A DNA stretch of 64,000 bases from Desulfobaculum xiamenense (GCF_011927665.1 NZ_JAATJA010000002.1:806001-870000), one strand, 5' to 3'; shown: positions 53,977 through 63,832, counted from the stretch's first letter. A program made the numbers and translations. The notes: generated by a model from the letters alone, not told the origin.

Positions 53977-55260
53977 TCAGGGTGCCTGTTCGATGGTTCT
54001 GCTCTTGAGCACGATGCGTCTGCGGCTTTCGGCCTTCATGCCCACGACGAGGAACCAGCATGCCGTGGCCGCGAGAATGGCCGCCGATGACGCCAGCAGG
54101 CATCCGGCGATTTCCTCCGGGCTGGCGTGGAAGAAGGAAATGAGCGAGATCATGCCGGCAAGCCCGGTGCCGAGAATCCACAGGTATCCGTAGAGCGAGC
54201 AGGCAAGACAGTAGGTGAAGAACACGTTGGCGGCGGCCATGAGCGCCATCGCCGCCACCACCATTCGCAGCGCGGGGGCGGAGTCGAGATAGTTGGCGCC
54301 GAAGAGCAGGCTGATGACCGGCTCGGGCCACAGGCCGCACACCAGTGCGAATCCGCCGCCGAGCGCCAGCGTCATTCCCATGCTGAGCCACAGCGTGCGC
54401 ACGCTGTCCTCGCCGGATTCGTGGGATTTGGTGACCTCCGGGAACAGCACCATGAGCAGCGCGCTCGGCAGGTAGTAGGCGATGCGGCCGAGCACGGCGG
54501 CCATGGCGTAGTGCCCTGATGCGTCGGCCGGGCAGTAGTGCCGGGCCAGCACGAGGTCGAGATTGCCAAGCGCCATGAGCAGCGCCGCGTTGACGAGCAC
54601 GGGCAGCGTGTACCACCCCACCTCGCGCAGCATGCCCTTGGGCAGCGGTTCGGATGGGCCGCTCGCCACGTCGCGCAGGAAGAACAGCGCCAGCGCCAGC
54701 GAGGCCCCGACGCCGACGATGCCCGAAACCAGCGCGCCGCCCACGCCGTGCCCCAGTAGCGCCACCAGCGCAAGCGCGGCCAAGAAGCGCCCGACCGACG
54801 ACATGCACGAGCCGAGGCCGAACCCGGTGAAGCGTTGCAGGCCCATGAGCATGCCGAGCGGGACGGGCATGATGAAGCTCAGGCTTGTCAGCGCCAGCAT
54901 GAGCAATACGGGCGTGGAGTCTTCCACATGCAGATACGAGCGGATGCCGGGCAGCAGGAAGGTGCCGAGCACGAAGACGCATAGCGCCGCGAGCCCCAGC
55001 CAGCGCAGGGACGTGGTGAGCAGGCTGCGCAGTGCGGCGGGATTCTGTACGCCGAGGGAAATGGTGAAGCGCGACAGCACGAGGGGAATGACCACCATCG
55101 GGGCCGAGGCGAGAACCGACAGCGAGTTCAGCGCGTTGAAGGTGCCGAAGTCGTCCGGGGTGAGGCTTCTGCCCACGAGGAACTGGAACAGGTAGTTGAA
55201 GAGGTTCCCGGAGTTCAGGAGCACCAGAATCAAGAAATTGTGCTGGAGAAAGCGTTTCAT
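53977..55260 (-). CDS. Wzx-like polysaccharide flippase 2
   Basis: 427 residues, about 12 membrane helices. LNSGNLFNYLFQFLVGRSLTPDDFGTFNALNSL is the MOP-superfamily entry motif (lipopolysaccharide/oligosaccharide flippase). It differs clearly from flippase 1. It overlaps the DUF2079 stop by 4 bp. A second flippase in one cluster suggests two glycans or two lipid carriers. Confidence 0.85.
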   Translation of the reverse strand: MKRFLQHNFLILVLLNSGNLFNYLFQFLVGRSLTPDDFGTFNALNSLSVLASAPMVVIPLVLSRFTISLGVQNPAALRSLLTTSLRWLGLAALCVFVLGTFLLPGIRSYLHVEDSTPVLLMLALTSLSFIMPVPLGMLMGLQRFTGFGLGSCMSSVGRFLAALALVALLGHGVGGALVSGIVGVGASLALALFFLRDVASGPSEPLPKGMLREVGWYTLPVLVNAALLMALGNLDLVLARHYCPADASGHYAMAAVLGRIAYYLPSALLMVLFPEVTKSHESGEDSVRTLWLSMGMTLALGGGFALVCGLWPEPVISLLFGANYLDSAPALRMVVAAMALMAAANVFFTYCLACSLYGYLWILGTGLAGMISLISFFHASPEEIAGCLLASSAAILAATACWFLVVGMKAESRRRIVLKSRTIEQAP

Positions 55261-56846
55261 GATGTCGCGCCGCCTGTCCGGCCTGCGGGGCGTGCCGGGT
55301 GTGCCTGTGCGGGGTCTCGCCGAAGGATGAGAAACCCGTCGTTTTCGAAGACCGTGGCAAAGTCCCTGCGCGCCACGTCGACCATGTCCATGAATTCCAT
55401 TGCGGCGCGGTCATCCGTGCAGCGTCCGCGCAGCCATGCGCATCCCCTGTCGCCCACATGCCACGGACGCTTCAGGTCCAGTACCACACAATCCGCAGAG
55501 AGGAACAGGTCCGGCGGATGCGTGTCGCGTCCGGCCAGCGCCGCGATGGGGTCGCGGCGGCTCAGCGCATCGAAATCCGGCCAGCGCAACGGCTGCGCAA
55601 CGCCAGCGGGAAACACCAGCAGCGTGCGTTCGCCAAGCGCGCCGTCCCACATCAGCGTGTTCTGCATGGACAGCACCTGCGCGCCGTCGAGGTGGCGGCG
55701 CAGCGCGGTCCTGATCATCACGTCCCTTTCTGTGGGAACGTAGGCCCGCCAGCCGTAGGACCATATCTTATCCGTCCAGAACAGGCGCGAGATGGGCGAA
55801 GGCGACAGCGCCACATGCCCGAGCAGTAGCGCGGCGAGGACGATGGCTGCCGTATGCCGTCCGGCGCGCGTCGTGCCGAGGAGTTTCCTCGCGCGGGGAA
55901 GTCCGTGCATGAAGCCCATGACCAGCGGGGCGATGACCCCTGCCGTGTAGTGGTGGCCGATGCCGTAATGGTTCGGTTCCTGTGAGAGCAGGGCCAGCGC
56001 GAGGGGCGGTAGCGCCGGGAGCAGCTCGGCCGGGGCGAGGAGCGGTATGAAGAGGAGCGCCCCGAACAGCGTGCCGAGGTAGAGCAGCTTCCCCGGAGTA
56101 TCGACCATCGCGCCGAGGGTGGCGAACGGATGGGTGACCATGAACAGCAGCGCCTCGCTGGGAGTGCTCCCCATCCAGCCGAAGGCCCCTGAACCGAGTG
56201 GACCGCCGGACGCCGGGCCGAGTGCCGGGATGAGCCACCCCGTGGCCGCAAGGAAGTATCCGCAGCCGAAGACGATGAGTAGTAGCGCGGCGGGGAGCGC
56301 CCCGCGCCCTTCCTTCACGAGCAGATATGCGCCGCAGGCGGCGGTTTGTAGGGCGAACGGTTCCTTGACCAGCGCGAGGAGCATGGCCATGGCGCAGGCC
56401 GTGGCGAAGCGGCGATCCTCCGCCGCGAAGAGGAAGCCGAACAGCAGCGGCACCGCGAGGTGGTCTGGGTGGAAGTCGAAGAGTCCGTTGAACCAGAGGG
56501 GGAAGTACAGAATGAAGGCGGCGAGGGCCGTCCAGCCGTGGCGGCGGGCCAGCTCCGCCGCAGGCATGCACAACAGCGCCGCCTGCGTCACGAGAAGCGC
56601 CGCCGCTCCCGCTCCGTCCGGCATGAGTCCGTAGAACCATGCCCAGATGGGCTTGAGCGGCTGGCAGTGCCCCCAGAAGACCACCGGCCACCATGCGCGC
56701 AGTTCGAGATCGCGCAGGTGGGCCACGGCGAGGCCGAGGTCCGCGATGCTCGCGTGCAGCGATTCGTGCTTGAGGACGGCCATGGACCCCATGATCAGGA
56801 ATGCCGCGAGGGTGGCGGGTACCGCTTTTCGTGGAATATCGTTCAT
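55257..56846 (-). CDS. DUF2079-family membrane protein (GT-C-like)
   Basis: 529 residues, about ten membrane helices followed by a soluble C-terminal part. The N-terminal DLGLAVAHLRDLELRAW, FGHCQPLKPIWAWFYGL and FDFHPDHLAVPLLFGFLF blocks match DUF2079, which is related to GT-C membrane glycosyltransferases. Donor and acceptor unknown. The ATG at 56846 has no strong ribosome site. First gene of the leftward cluster, diverging from the GT2 at 57040. Confidence 0.8.
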   Translation of the reverse strand: MNDIPRKAVPATLAAFLIMGSMAVLKHESLHASIADLGLAVAHLRDLELRAWWPVVFWGHCQPLKPIWAWFYGLMPDGAGAAALLVTQAALLCMPAAELARRHGWTALAAFILYFPLWFNGLFDFHPDHLAVPLLFGFLFAAEDRRFATACAMAMLLALVKEPFALQTAACGAYLLVKEGRGALPAALLLIVFGCGYFLAATGWLIPALGPASGGPLGSGAFGWMGSTPSEALLFMVTHPFATLGAMVDTPGKLLYLGTLFGALLFIPLLAPAELLPALPPLALALLSQEPNHYGIGHHYTAGVIAPLVMGFMHGLPRARKLLGTTRAGRHTAAIVLAALLLGHVALSPSPISRLFWTDKIWSYGWRAYVPTERDVMIRTALRRHLDGAQVLSMQNTLMWDGALGERTLLVFPAGVAQPLRWPDFDALSRRDPIAALAGRDTHPPDLFLSADCVVLDLKRPWHVGDRGCAWLRGRCTDDRAAMEFMDMVDVARRDFATVFENDGFLILRRDPAQAHPARPAGRTGGATS

Positions 56847-56954
56847 TGGCGGCGCAGTGTGGTTCAGACTCCGTGCTTATGTGATGCAGTTGGTGAGCAT
56901 TATTCCGATTATCCGGTAGACTAGACGACTTGAGGCCCTTTTACAACTTTAGAT

Positions 56955-56983
56955 TTGACTTGTTTCAGGCGTTTACGTATATG
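56955..56983 (+). promoter_or_regulatory. Likely promoter of the rightward glycosylation operon
   Basis: TTGACT (56955-56960), 17-bp spacer and TATATG (56978-56983) in an AT-rich divergent region, ~55 bp before the GT2 start. Confidence 0.6.
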
Positions 56984-57039
56984 ATTTAAGAATCCCAAAA
57001 TTCCCGGTTATATATAAAAACATGTGGGAAACCGCTGCC

Positions 57040-58059
57040 ATGAAGACGAAGCTCGCCATAGTTGTACCAGTTTTCAACGAGGCCGAAAGTCTCGAACTTC
57101 TGCATGCGAAGGTGCGGGAGGTCTTCGAGACCATGCCCGGCTATGACTGGGAATTGCTGTTCGTGAACGATGGCAGCGCTGACCGTTCGTGGGAGGTCAT
57201 CGAGACGCTTTCCCGGCGCGACACGCGTGTCAGCGGCCTGAACCTCTCGCGCAACTTCGGGAAGGAAATGGCGCTCACCGCAGGGGTTTCGGCCATGAAC
57301 GGCAGCGAGGCCGTGCTGTTTATGGATGCCGACCTTCAGCATCCGCCGGATCTCATCCCGCGCTTTGTGCACGAGTGGGAAAATGGCGCGGACATCGTGG
57401 TGGGCATCCGCAAGGCCTGCCGTGATTATTCGCTCATCAAGCGCCTCGGTTCGCGGGGGTTCTACTTCCTCATGTCGCGTCTGTCGGACGTGGAGATTCC
57501 GCCCAACGGCACGGATTTCCGGCTGATCGACCGTGGCGTGGTGGAGACGCTGTGCACCTTTACCGAACGTACGCGCATGTTCCGGGGCATCATCGACTGG
57601 ATGGGCTTCCGTAAGAGCCTCGTCGAGTTCGAGGCGCCGGACCGTTGCAGTGGCAGGCCCACCTATTCGCTGCGCAAGCTGGTGCGGCTGGCCGTGAACA
57701 GCCTGACGTCGTTCTCGCTGGCTCCGCTGCGTTTCACCGGGTATCTTGGGGTGTTCATTATCTTCATCGCGGCGGCGCTGTTGTCTTACATGGTGCTGAC
57801 GGATGTCTTTTTCGATGTGCTCTACACTCCCATCGCCTACGTGCTGGTGCTCAACACCTTCCTCGTGGGCGTGATTCTGGCGGCGCTCGGCATGATCGCA
57901 CTGTATATCGGGCACATCCACACGGAGGTGGTGGGACGTCCGCTGTTCATCGTGCGCGAGGCCTGCGGGCGGCTCGCGGGCGATGAAGGGGAGCACTCCG
58001 GGCGCAGGGTGGGAATCTGCGACAGCATCGACGACGCGAGGCGCAGTGCCCATGCCTGA
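57040..58059 (+). CDS. GT2 glycosyltransferase with two C-terminal membrane helices (GtrB/ArnC-like)
   Basis: 339 residues. The GT-A domain has LAIVVPVFNEAESLELL, FVNDGSADRSW, and MDADLQHPPDLIP. SRNFGKEMALTAGVSAM is typical of GtrB/ArnC polyprenyl-phosphate glycosyltransferases, and two long helices (FTGYLGVFIIFIAAALLSYM; LVLNTFLVGVILAALGMIALY) close the protein. It would load a sugar on undecaprenyl phosphate. ATG 57040 is preferred to 57022 by alignment to the VVPVFNE core. Confidence 0.9.
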   Translation: MKTKLAIVVPVFNEAESLELLHAKVREVFETMPGYDWELLFVNDGSADRSWEVIETLSRRDTRVSGLNLSRNFGKEMALTAGVSAMNGSEAVLFMDADLQHPPDLIPRFVHEWENGADIVVGIRKACRDYSLIKRLGSRGFYFLMSRLSDVEIPPNGTDFRLIDRGVVETLCTFTERTRMFRGIIDWMGFRKSLVEFEAPDRCSGRPTYSLRKLVRLAVNSLTSFSLAPLRFTGYLGVFIIFIAAALLSYMVLTDVFFDVLYTPIAYVLVLNTFLVGVILAALGMIALYIGHIHTEVVGRPLFIVREACGRLAGDEGEHSGRRVGICDSIDDARRSAHA

Positions 58060-59047
58060 TGTCTCCGTGATCATTCCCTTTCAGACGCCGGGCGACTATC
58101 TGCGCCAGACCCTCGACAATCTCGCGCTGATGCGCGGGCCGGACTTCGAGGTCATCCTGCTGCCGGATGGCGAGATGGGCGATTTCGATGCCCGTTGCGG
58201 GGATGCCGACGTGGTGGTCATCGCGACCGGAGCAGTCAGCCCCGCCATCAAGCGCGACAGGGGGGCGGAGCGGGCGCGCGGCGCATATCTGGCCTTTATT
58301 GACGACGATGCCTACCCAGCGCCGGATTGGCTGGAGCGGGCCATCGCACATTTTGCCGATCCTGACATCGGCGCGGTGGCCGGGCCTCAGGTTACGCCGC
58401 CGGAGGACGGATTCTGGCAGAAGGTGTCCGGGGCGATCTTCGTGTCGCCGCTCAACGGTTCCGCCGCACTTCGCTACTGGCCGGGAAAGGCCGGGGCGGA
58501 CGTGGACGACTGGCCGTCCGTGAACCTCATCGTGCGCGCGGAGGACTTCCGCGCCGTGGGCGGGTTCGACAGCGCTTACTGGCCCGGAGAGGACACCAAG
58601 CTGTGCCTCGACCTCGTGCGCAGGCTGGGCAGGCGCATCCGCTACGAGCCGGGGGCCGTGGTTTATCACCACCGGCGCTCGGGCTTCGTGCGGCATATGC
58701 GGCAGGTGGGGAACTACGGGCTGCATCGCGGCTTTTTCGCCAAGCGCTACCCGCAGACCTCGCGGCGGCTCGCGTATTTCATGCCGATGGCGTTCTTTCT
58801 GTTTGCGGTCTTCGGGTGGTTCTCGCTTTTCGCGGGGAGCACCGCAGCCGCGCTGTATGCGCTGGGCTGGACCGTCTACGCCGCGGCGATTCTCCTTTCC
58901 ACGCTGGGCGTCTTTGCGCGGCTGCGCGATGCCCGCATTGCAGTGGCGACCATTCCGTATCAGGTGGGAACCCATTTCTGGTACGGATGGCGATTCCTCA
59001 AGGGGTTCCTCTTCGTAAAGGAGTTGAGAAGCACGCTTGGGCGCTAG
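58052..59047 (+). CDS. GT2-family glycosyltransferase with C-terminal membrane segments
   Basis: 331 residues. VSVIIPFQTPGDYLRQTL and LAFIDDDAYPAPDW mark the GT-A fold; FRAVGGFDSAYWPGEDTKLCLDL is the acceptor-site ED motif. Two hydrophobic segments lie near the end. Probably extends the lipid-linked glycan. Its ATG overlaps the previous stop by 8 bp. A 99-bp gap with nothing recognisable follows. Confidence 0.9.
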   Translation: MPDVSVIIPFQTPGDYLRQTLDNLALMRGPDFEVILLPDGEMGDFDARCGDADVVVIATGAVSPAIKRDRGAERARGAYLAFIDDDAYPAPDWLERAIAHFADPDIGAVAGPQVTPPEDGFWQKVSGAIFVSPLNGSAALRYWPGKAGADVDDWPSVNLIVRAEDFRAVGGFDSAYWPGEDTKLCLDLVRRLGRRIRYEPGAVVYHHRRSGFVRHMRQVGNYGLHRGFFAKRYPQTSRRLAYFMPMAFFLFAVFGWFSLFAGSTAAALYALGWTVYAAAILLSTLGVFARLRDARIAVATIPYQVGTHFWYGWRFLKGFLFVKELRSTLGR

Positions 59048-59146
59048 AGAACTCGCCACCGAGGCTTGTGCCTGAACATTCACCCGACGGCAGGGACATC
59101 CGCGAATTCGCGCTGAACCGAACAACCGCACACGGGGCCGCGAGTC

Positions 59147-60607
59147 ATGAAGGTTTCAATATCCTATCCGCCTCTGGAGTCCTCCAGAGGGGTACCGCTG
59201 CTTTCGCAGAACCGGCAGTTCCAGTGGTTCTGCAATCCGACCTACATCTATCCCATGGTTCCCGCCTCGGCGGCCACCCTGCTGGCCAGCCGCGGCCACG
59301 AGGTTCTGTGGGATGACGCCATCGCGCAGGAACGCGGCTTCGACCAGTGGCTGGCCGGAATCATGCGCGACAAGCCGGACGTCATCGCCATGGAGAGCAA
59401 GACACCCGTCATCCGGCGACATTGGGAGATCGTCGCCCGGCTCAAGCGCGAGTGCGATTTCGAGCCGAAAGTGGTGCTCTTCGGTGACCATGTCACGGCG
59501 CTTCCGGCGGAGACCATGGAAGCCTGCCCGGTGGATGCGGTGATCACCGGCGGCGATTACGACTTCGTGCTGGCCGAACTGTGCGATGCCTACGCGGGCG
59601 GCGGCCCCATGCCGCGCGGGGTGTGGCACCGGCTGGACGACGGAACCGTGGCGGCCACCGGCGCGCCGGACATGCATCACGATCTGGACGAGCTGCCGCC
59701 CATTGACCGCGACCTGACGCAGTGGCGGCGCTACGCCTACCGCAACGGAAATTTCAAGTACACGCCCGGCACCTACACCATGGCCGGACGCGACTGCTGG
59801 TGGGGGCGCTGCTCCTTTTGCAGCTGGACCACCCTCTATCCCGGACGCACCTACCGCACCGTGAGCGTGGAGCGCCACCTCGACGAGGTGGGGCGGCTGG
59901 TGACGGACCTCGGCGTACGCGAAATCTTCGACGACAGCGGCTGCTTCCCCAAGGGCGACTGGCTGGAGGAATTCTGCCGTGGCGTCATCGACCGCGGCTA
60001 CCAGCGCAAGGTGGTCCTCGGCTGCAACATGCGCTGCGGGGCACTTTCGGCGGAGCAGTGGAAGCTCATGAAGCGCGCGGGGTTCCGCTTCGTGCTCATC
60101 GGCCTTGAAAGCATGAATCAGTCCACGTTGGACAGGCTCAACAAGGGCCTTCGCGTGGAGCAGATTGAGGAAAGCATCCGCATGGCCAAGAAGGCCGGTC
60201 TGGAGCCGCACATCACGACCATGGTCGGCTATCCGTGGGAGACGCGTGCGCAGGCGGAGCAGACCATCGCCGCGGCCAAGCGCATGTTCTCCAAGGGCTA
60301 CATCGACACCCTTCAGGCGACCATCGTGGTGCCCTATCCCGGCACGCCGCTCTTCGCGGAGGCCCGCGAGAACGGCTGGCTGACCACCGAGAACTGGGAC
60401 GACTACGACATGAAGCGCTCGGTCTGGAAAAGCCCGGTGGATGAGCGCGACGTGATGCGCTTCACGCAGGAGCTGTACCGCGCTGCGCTGTCCCCGGCGT
60501 TTTTGGCTCGCAAGGTCGTCTCCGTGCGCAGCGTGGACGACATCCGCTTCTTCATCCGCGCCGGACGCAAGCTCTTCGCGCATCTGGCGGACTTCAGCAG
60601 GACGTGA
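59147..60607 (+). CDS. B12-binding radical SAM enzyme in the glycan cluster
   Basis: 486 residues. An N-terminal cobalamin-binding-like domain (MVPASAATLLASRGHEVLWDD; LFGDHVTALPAETMEACPVDAVITGG) precedes a radical SAM barrel. The cluster motif is CWWGRCSFC, that is CX4CX2C (C217, C222, C225) rather than the usual CX3CX2C. Class B enzymes of this type methylate or rearrange unactivated carbons; a sugar or lipid modification is possible here. The ATG at 59147 is clear, and its stop overlaps the next start. Confidence 0.88.
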   Translation: MKVSISYPPLESSRGVPLLSQNRQFQWFCNPTYIYPMVPASAATLLASRGHEVLWDDAIAQERGFDQWLAGIMRDKPDVIAMESKTPVIRRHWEIVARLKRECDFEPKVVLFGDHVTALPAETMEACPVDAVITGGDYDFVLAELCDAYAGGGPMPRGVWHRLDDGTVAATGAPDMHHDLDELPPIDRDLTQWRRYAYRNGNFKYTPGTYTMAGRDCWWGRCSFCSWTTLYPGRTYRTVSVERHLDEVGRLVTDLGVREIFDDSGCFPKGDWLEEFCRGVIDRGYQRKVVLGCNMRCGALSAEQWKLMKRAGFRFVLIGLESMNQSTLDRLNKGLRVEQIEESIRMAKKAGLEPHITTMVGYPWETRAQAEQTIAAAKRMFSKGYIDTLQATIVVPYPGTPLFAEARENGWLTTENWDDYDMKRSVWKSPVDERDVMRFTQELYRAALSPAFLARKVVSVRSVDDIRFFIRAGRKLFAHLADFSRT

Positions 60608-61263
60608 CCGACATGCCCGGCATCGGCGATTACCACGAGACCCGCTTCACCCACGACCCCGCGCGGCGGGGGGTGTGGGCGGAGATAGCGGACTACCTGC
60701 GGCCCTACTTTCCGCCCGAGGCCAGCGTGCTGGAACTTGGCGGCGGCTACTGCGAATTCATTAACGCCGTCCCCGGCGCGACGCGGCAGGTGGTGGACCT
60801 CTTCGAGGCGCTGCCCCGGCATGCGGCACCGGGGGTGACGGCCCACGTGGGTGACGCCACCTCGCTGTCATTCATCGAAGATGAGAGCGTGGACGTGGCG
60901 CTGGCCAGCAACTTCTTCGAGCATCTCGATCGCGAGGGCTTCGAGCGCTGCATCGGCGAGGTGCGCCGGGTGCTGCGGCCCGGCGGGCGGCTACTCGTCA
61001 TCGGCCCGAATTTCCGGCTCTGCGCGGCGAACTATTTCGACGACTACACCCATCGTCTCATCTTTACGGACAATGGCATGTGCGACTGGCTGGAGAGCCT
61101 CGGCCTGCGGGTGGAGCGCGTGGAACCTCGTTTCATGCCCTTTTCCATGAAGAGCAGGCTGCCCAAGGCGCGCTGGATGGTGCGTCTGTACCTGCGCCTG
61201 CCGCTGCGGCCGCTGGCCGGGCAATTCTTCGTGTGCGCGGCCAAACCTGTGGAGGGGGCATGA
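60604..61263 (+). CDS. SAM-dependent class I methyltransferase
   Basis: 219 residues. Motif I is VLELGGGYCEFI; the region ALASNFFEHLDREGFERCIGEVRRVLRPGGRLLVIGPNF is the methyltransferase-11 pattern with post-motif II/III. Likely methylates a sugar or glycan end. The GTG at 60604 overlaps the radical SAM stop; ATG 60613 is an alternative with better AGGA spacing. Confidence 0.85.
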   Translation: MTDMPGIGDYHETRFTHDPARRGVWAEIADYLRPYFPPEASVLELGGGYCEFINAVPGATRQVVDLFEALPRHAAPGVTAHVGDATSLSFIEDESVDVALASNFFEHLDREGFERCIGEVRRVLRPGGRLLVIGPNFRLCAANYFDDYTHRLIFTDNGMCDWLESLGLRVERVEPRFMPFSMKSRLPKARWMVRLYLRLPLRPLAGQFFVCAAKPVEGA

Positions 61264-62003
61264 ATGGAGGCGTGGTCGTGACGAATGCGCATTCGGACAT
61301 CTCGCATCCCGGCGACGGCGGCTCCCTCGCGGCGCGGCTGCGGCATTTCCTCGGGCGGGGCTATACCCTGCGCGAGACGGTGCTCAAGGGTTTGCGGCTG
61401 TACGTGTGGGCGAGAATCCACCGTATGCTGCGCTACAGCTTCCGCTCGTGCGGGCGGGGGGTCATCGTCGATCCCTCGTGCATCGTGGATGGCGGGCGGT
61501 TCATCGAACTCGCCGACAACGTGTGGGTGCAGCGCGGCACTTGGCTGTGCGTGCCGCTGGTGGAGATGGAACGCCCGGAGGACCGCGCCTATCTGTCCGT
61601 GGGCAGCTTCACCCGCATCGGCCCGAACTGCACGCTGGCCGCCGCGAGCCGCGTGGTTATCGAGGACAACGTCCTTTTGGGCCCCAACGTGACGGTGCTC
61701 GACCATGCCCATGCCTACGAGGATGTCACGCGGCCCGTGGCGCGGCAGGGCATCAAGACCGGCGGGCGGGTCGTGGTGCGCAGGAATGCGTGGCTGGCGG
61801 CCAACGTGGTGGTGCATGCCTCGTCGGGCACCTTGGAGATTGGCGAGAACAGCGTGGTGGCGGCAAATTCCGTGGTCATCGACAGCGTTCCCCCGCGCAC
61901 GGTCGTGGCGGGAAATCCCGCCCGGCCCATCCTGCGGCACGACGCGGGAAGCGGACGCTGGGTGCGTGTGCGCAGCGCGGATGCCGGGGAGGTGACGGCA
62001 TGA
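61260..62003 (+). CDS. Left-handed beta-helix acyltransferase
   Basis: 247 residues. Hexapeptide repeats (VIVDPSCIVDGGRFIELADNV; FTRIGPNCTLAAASRVVIEDNVLLGPNV; NAWLAANVVVH; ENSVVAANSVV) build a beta-helix of the CatB/WbbJ type, with the catalytic-type His in VLDHAH. Probably O-acetylates a glycan residue. The ATG overlaps the upstream stop by 4 bp. Confidence 0.9.
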   Translation: MNGGVVVTNAHSDISHPGDGGSLAARLRHFLGRGYTLRETVLKGLRLYVWARIHRMLRYSFRSCGRGVIVDPSCIVDGGRFIELADNVWVQRGTWLCVPLVEMERPEDRAYLSVGSFTRIGPNCTLAAASRVVIEDNVLLGPNVTVLDHAHAYEDVTRPVARQGIKTGGRVVVRRNAWLAANVVVHASSGTLEIGENSVVAANSVVIDSVPPRTVVAGNPARPILRHDAGSGRWVRVRSADAGEVTA

Positions 62004-63832
62004 GCGGAACTGGACGTGGAGGATTTCCCGGCGGGCGCGGGCTGGCGCTGTTCCTGATTTGCGCGGGCTACGTCCTTGCGGTGATGGCGGCCCACGTGGA
62101 ACTGCTCTACGACGAGTTGACCTACGTGGTCGGCGGAGCCACGGCGCTTCGCAATTTCGCCACGCTGACCTTCGATCCCCAGTTCTGGAGCTTCGAGTTC
62201 CATCCGCCGTTCATGATGTATTTCTATGGCGGGGCATTCGCGACTTATGTGCTGGCGAATGTGCTGGCCGGTGGCGGCGCGGTCGGCTCCATGGCTGATT
62301 TGGCGGTCAGTGCCGCGCAGCTTCTCAAGAGTGACGCCGCCGTCTTCGCCTTTCGCCTGCCGAGTATCGCCGCCGCGCTGGTCACGCTGTTCGTGACGTG
62401 GCGCTTCGGCGAGCGCGTGCTCGGGAGCCGCCGCGCCGGGCTGTGCGCCGCGCTGCTGCTCGTCCTCCTGCCGCCGTTCGCCGGGATGGGCGCGGTGGCC
62501 TATCTCGAAATCGGCATGGTCGCCACGCAGGCCGTGGCCGCCTACCTGTTCATGACCGCGCTTATCGACGGATCGTGGCGGCGGTATTTCCTTTCGGCGG
62601 TCTTCGTCGGCTTTTCCGCGGGCACCAAGCTCTTTTCCGGGAGCATCGGCTTCGTCATCGCCTTCTACATGGCGTTTCTGGCGTGGTGGTATGTGCGCGA
62701 CAACGGGCGCAACGCGGCGCTTTTGTGGCTGCGCGGGCATCCGCTTGCGCTGGCGTGGTTCCCCATCTCGCCGCTGGTGCTCTACGCGGTGTGGCCGTGG
62801 CTGTGGACCGATCCCACCCTGTTTCTCAAGAACCTCGCCGTGCAGTTCACCATCGTGGGGCATGGCTTCTACCTCGGCACGGCGGAACTCGGGCCGGACT
62901 ACTACTTCGTGTATCTGGCGGTGTGTGCGCCCATAGCCTTCCTCGCCGCGGCGGGGTGGGGCGCGCTGGCCACGCATCGCGAGCGCCCGCGCGAGTTCTG
63001 GTTCTTCGCACTGTGGATACTGTTCACCTTCGGCATCATCACTTTGAGCAAGGGCAAGCACGGCGGCTATCGCCACATCATGCCTGCCTTCGTGCCGCTG
63101 GCGGTGATGGGCGGCTATGGCGTGGACAGGCTGTTGACGTGGGCGCGCGATACGGCTCGGCCCGTGGCGCAGGCGCTGTCCGTCTTCGCGGTGACCGTGG
63201 GCGCGGCGTGGATCGTCTACGCCAACGTCTCGGTATTCCCGCATCAGAAGGACTATTTCAACGAGTTCGTGGGCGGCCCCGCCGGAGCCATGGAGGATTT
63301 CATCGTGGCCGACAGCGGAGTGGGGCAGCGCGAGGCCATCGAGTACGTGGATTCCGTCGCGCCCGAAGGGGCCACGGTGTGGGTGTGGGGCACCAAGCCG
63401 AACGCCTTCATGTATTCGCGCCGGGTCAACGTGCGTCGCTCCCTCGCCGACGGCGTGGTGTTCACCGCGCGCAACAAGGAGGGTATGGCCCAGAACGAGA
63501 GCATCTATCCGCTGGAGGGCTTCGGCAACGGCGACCTGACCTTCCGGTTCCCGTATTTCGACGAAACCTCGCAGGAGATGGATTTTTCGCTTCTGGCCGA
63601 AAGTGGGGCGACGCACGTGGTGGTCCACAGGCTGTTCACCTATCCGGGAATGTTTCCGGGGCGGGGGCAGAGTGAACTGCTTCGCGAAATCGAGGCGCGG
63701 TACAAGCCGGTGCGGACGTTCTCCGTGCTGGGTGTGCCGACGGCATGGGTCTACGATCTTCGGACCGCGGACGGCGTGGCCGCCAAGCGGATGTCCGCCG
63801 GTGCGGACGGGGAGGGTGACGACAATGGCTGA
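62000..63832 (+). CDS. GT-C family (PMT/GT39-like) membrane glycosyltransferase
   Basis: 610 residues, ten or more membrane helices. The Asp-Glu pair D38-E39 in LLYDELTYV occupies the catalytic position of the PMT/ArnT/GT39 superfamily in the first periplasmic loop. A periplasmic C-terminal domain follows. It would transfer a sugar from a polyprenyl-phosphate donor to a glycan or protein outside the membrane. Start ATG 62000 overlaps the acyltransferase stop. Confidence 0.85.
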   Translation: MSGTGRGGFPGGRGLALFLICAGYVLAVMAAHVELLYDELTYVVGGATALRNFATLTFDPQFWSFEFHPPFMMYFYGGAFATYVLANVLAGGGAVGSMADLAVSAAQLLKSDAAVFAFRLPSIAAALVTLFVTWRFGERVLGSRRAGLCAALLLVLLPPFAGMGAVAYLEIGMVATQAVAAYLFMTALIDGSWRRYFLSAVFVGFSAGTKLFSGSIGFVIAFYMAFLAWWYVRDNGRNAALLWLRGHPLALAWFPISPLVLYAVWPWLWTDPTLFLKNLAVQFTIVGHGFYLGTAELGPDYYFVYLAVCAPIAFLAAAGWGALATHRERPREFWFFALWILFTFGIITLSKGKHGGYRHIMPAFVPLAVMGGYGVDRLLTWARDTARPVAQALSVFAVTVGAAWIVYANVSVFPHQKDYFNEFVGGPAGAMEDFIVADSGVGQREAIEYVDSVAPEGATVWVWGTKPNAFMYSRRVNVRRSLADGVVFTARNKEGMAQNESIYPLEGFGNGDLTFRFPYFDETSQEMDFSLLAESGATHVVVHRLFTYPGMFPGRGQSELLREIEARYKPVRTFSVLGVPTAWVYDLRTADGVAAKRMSAGADGEGDDNG

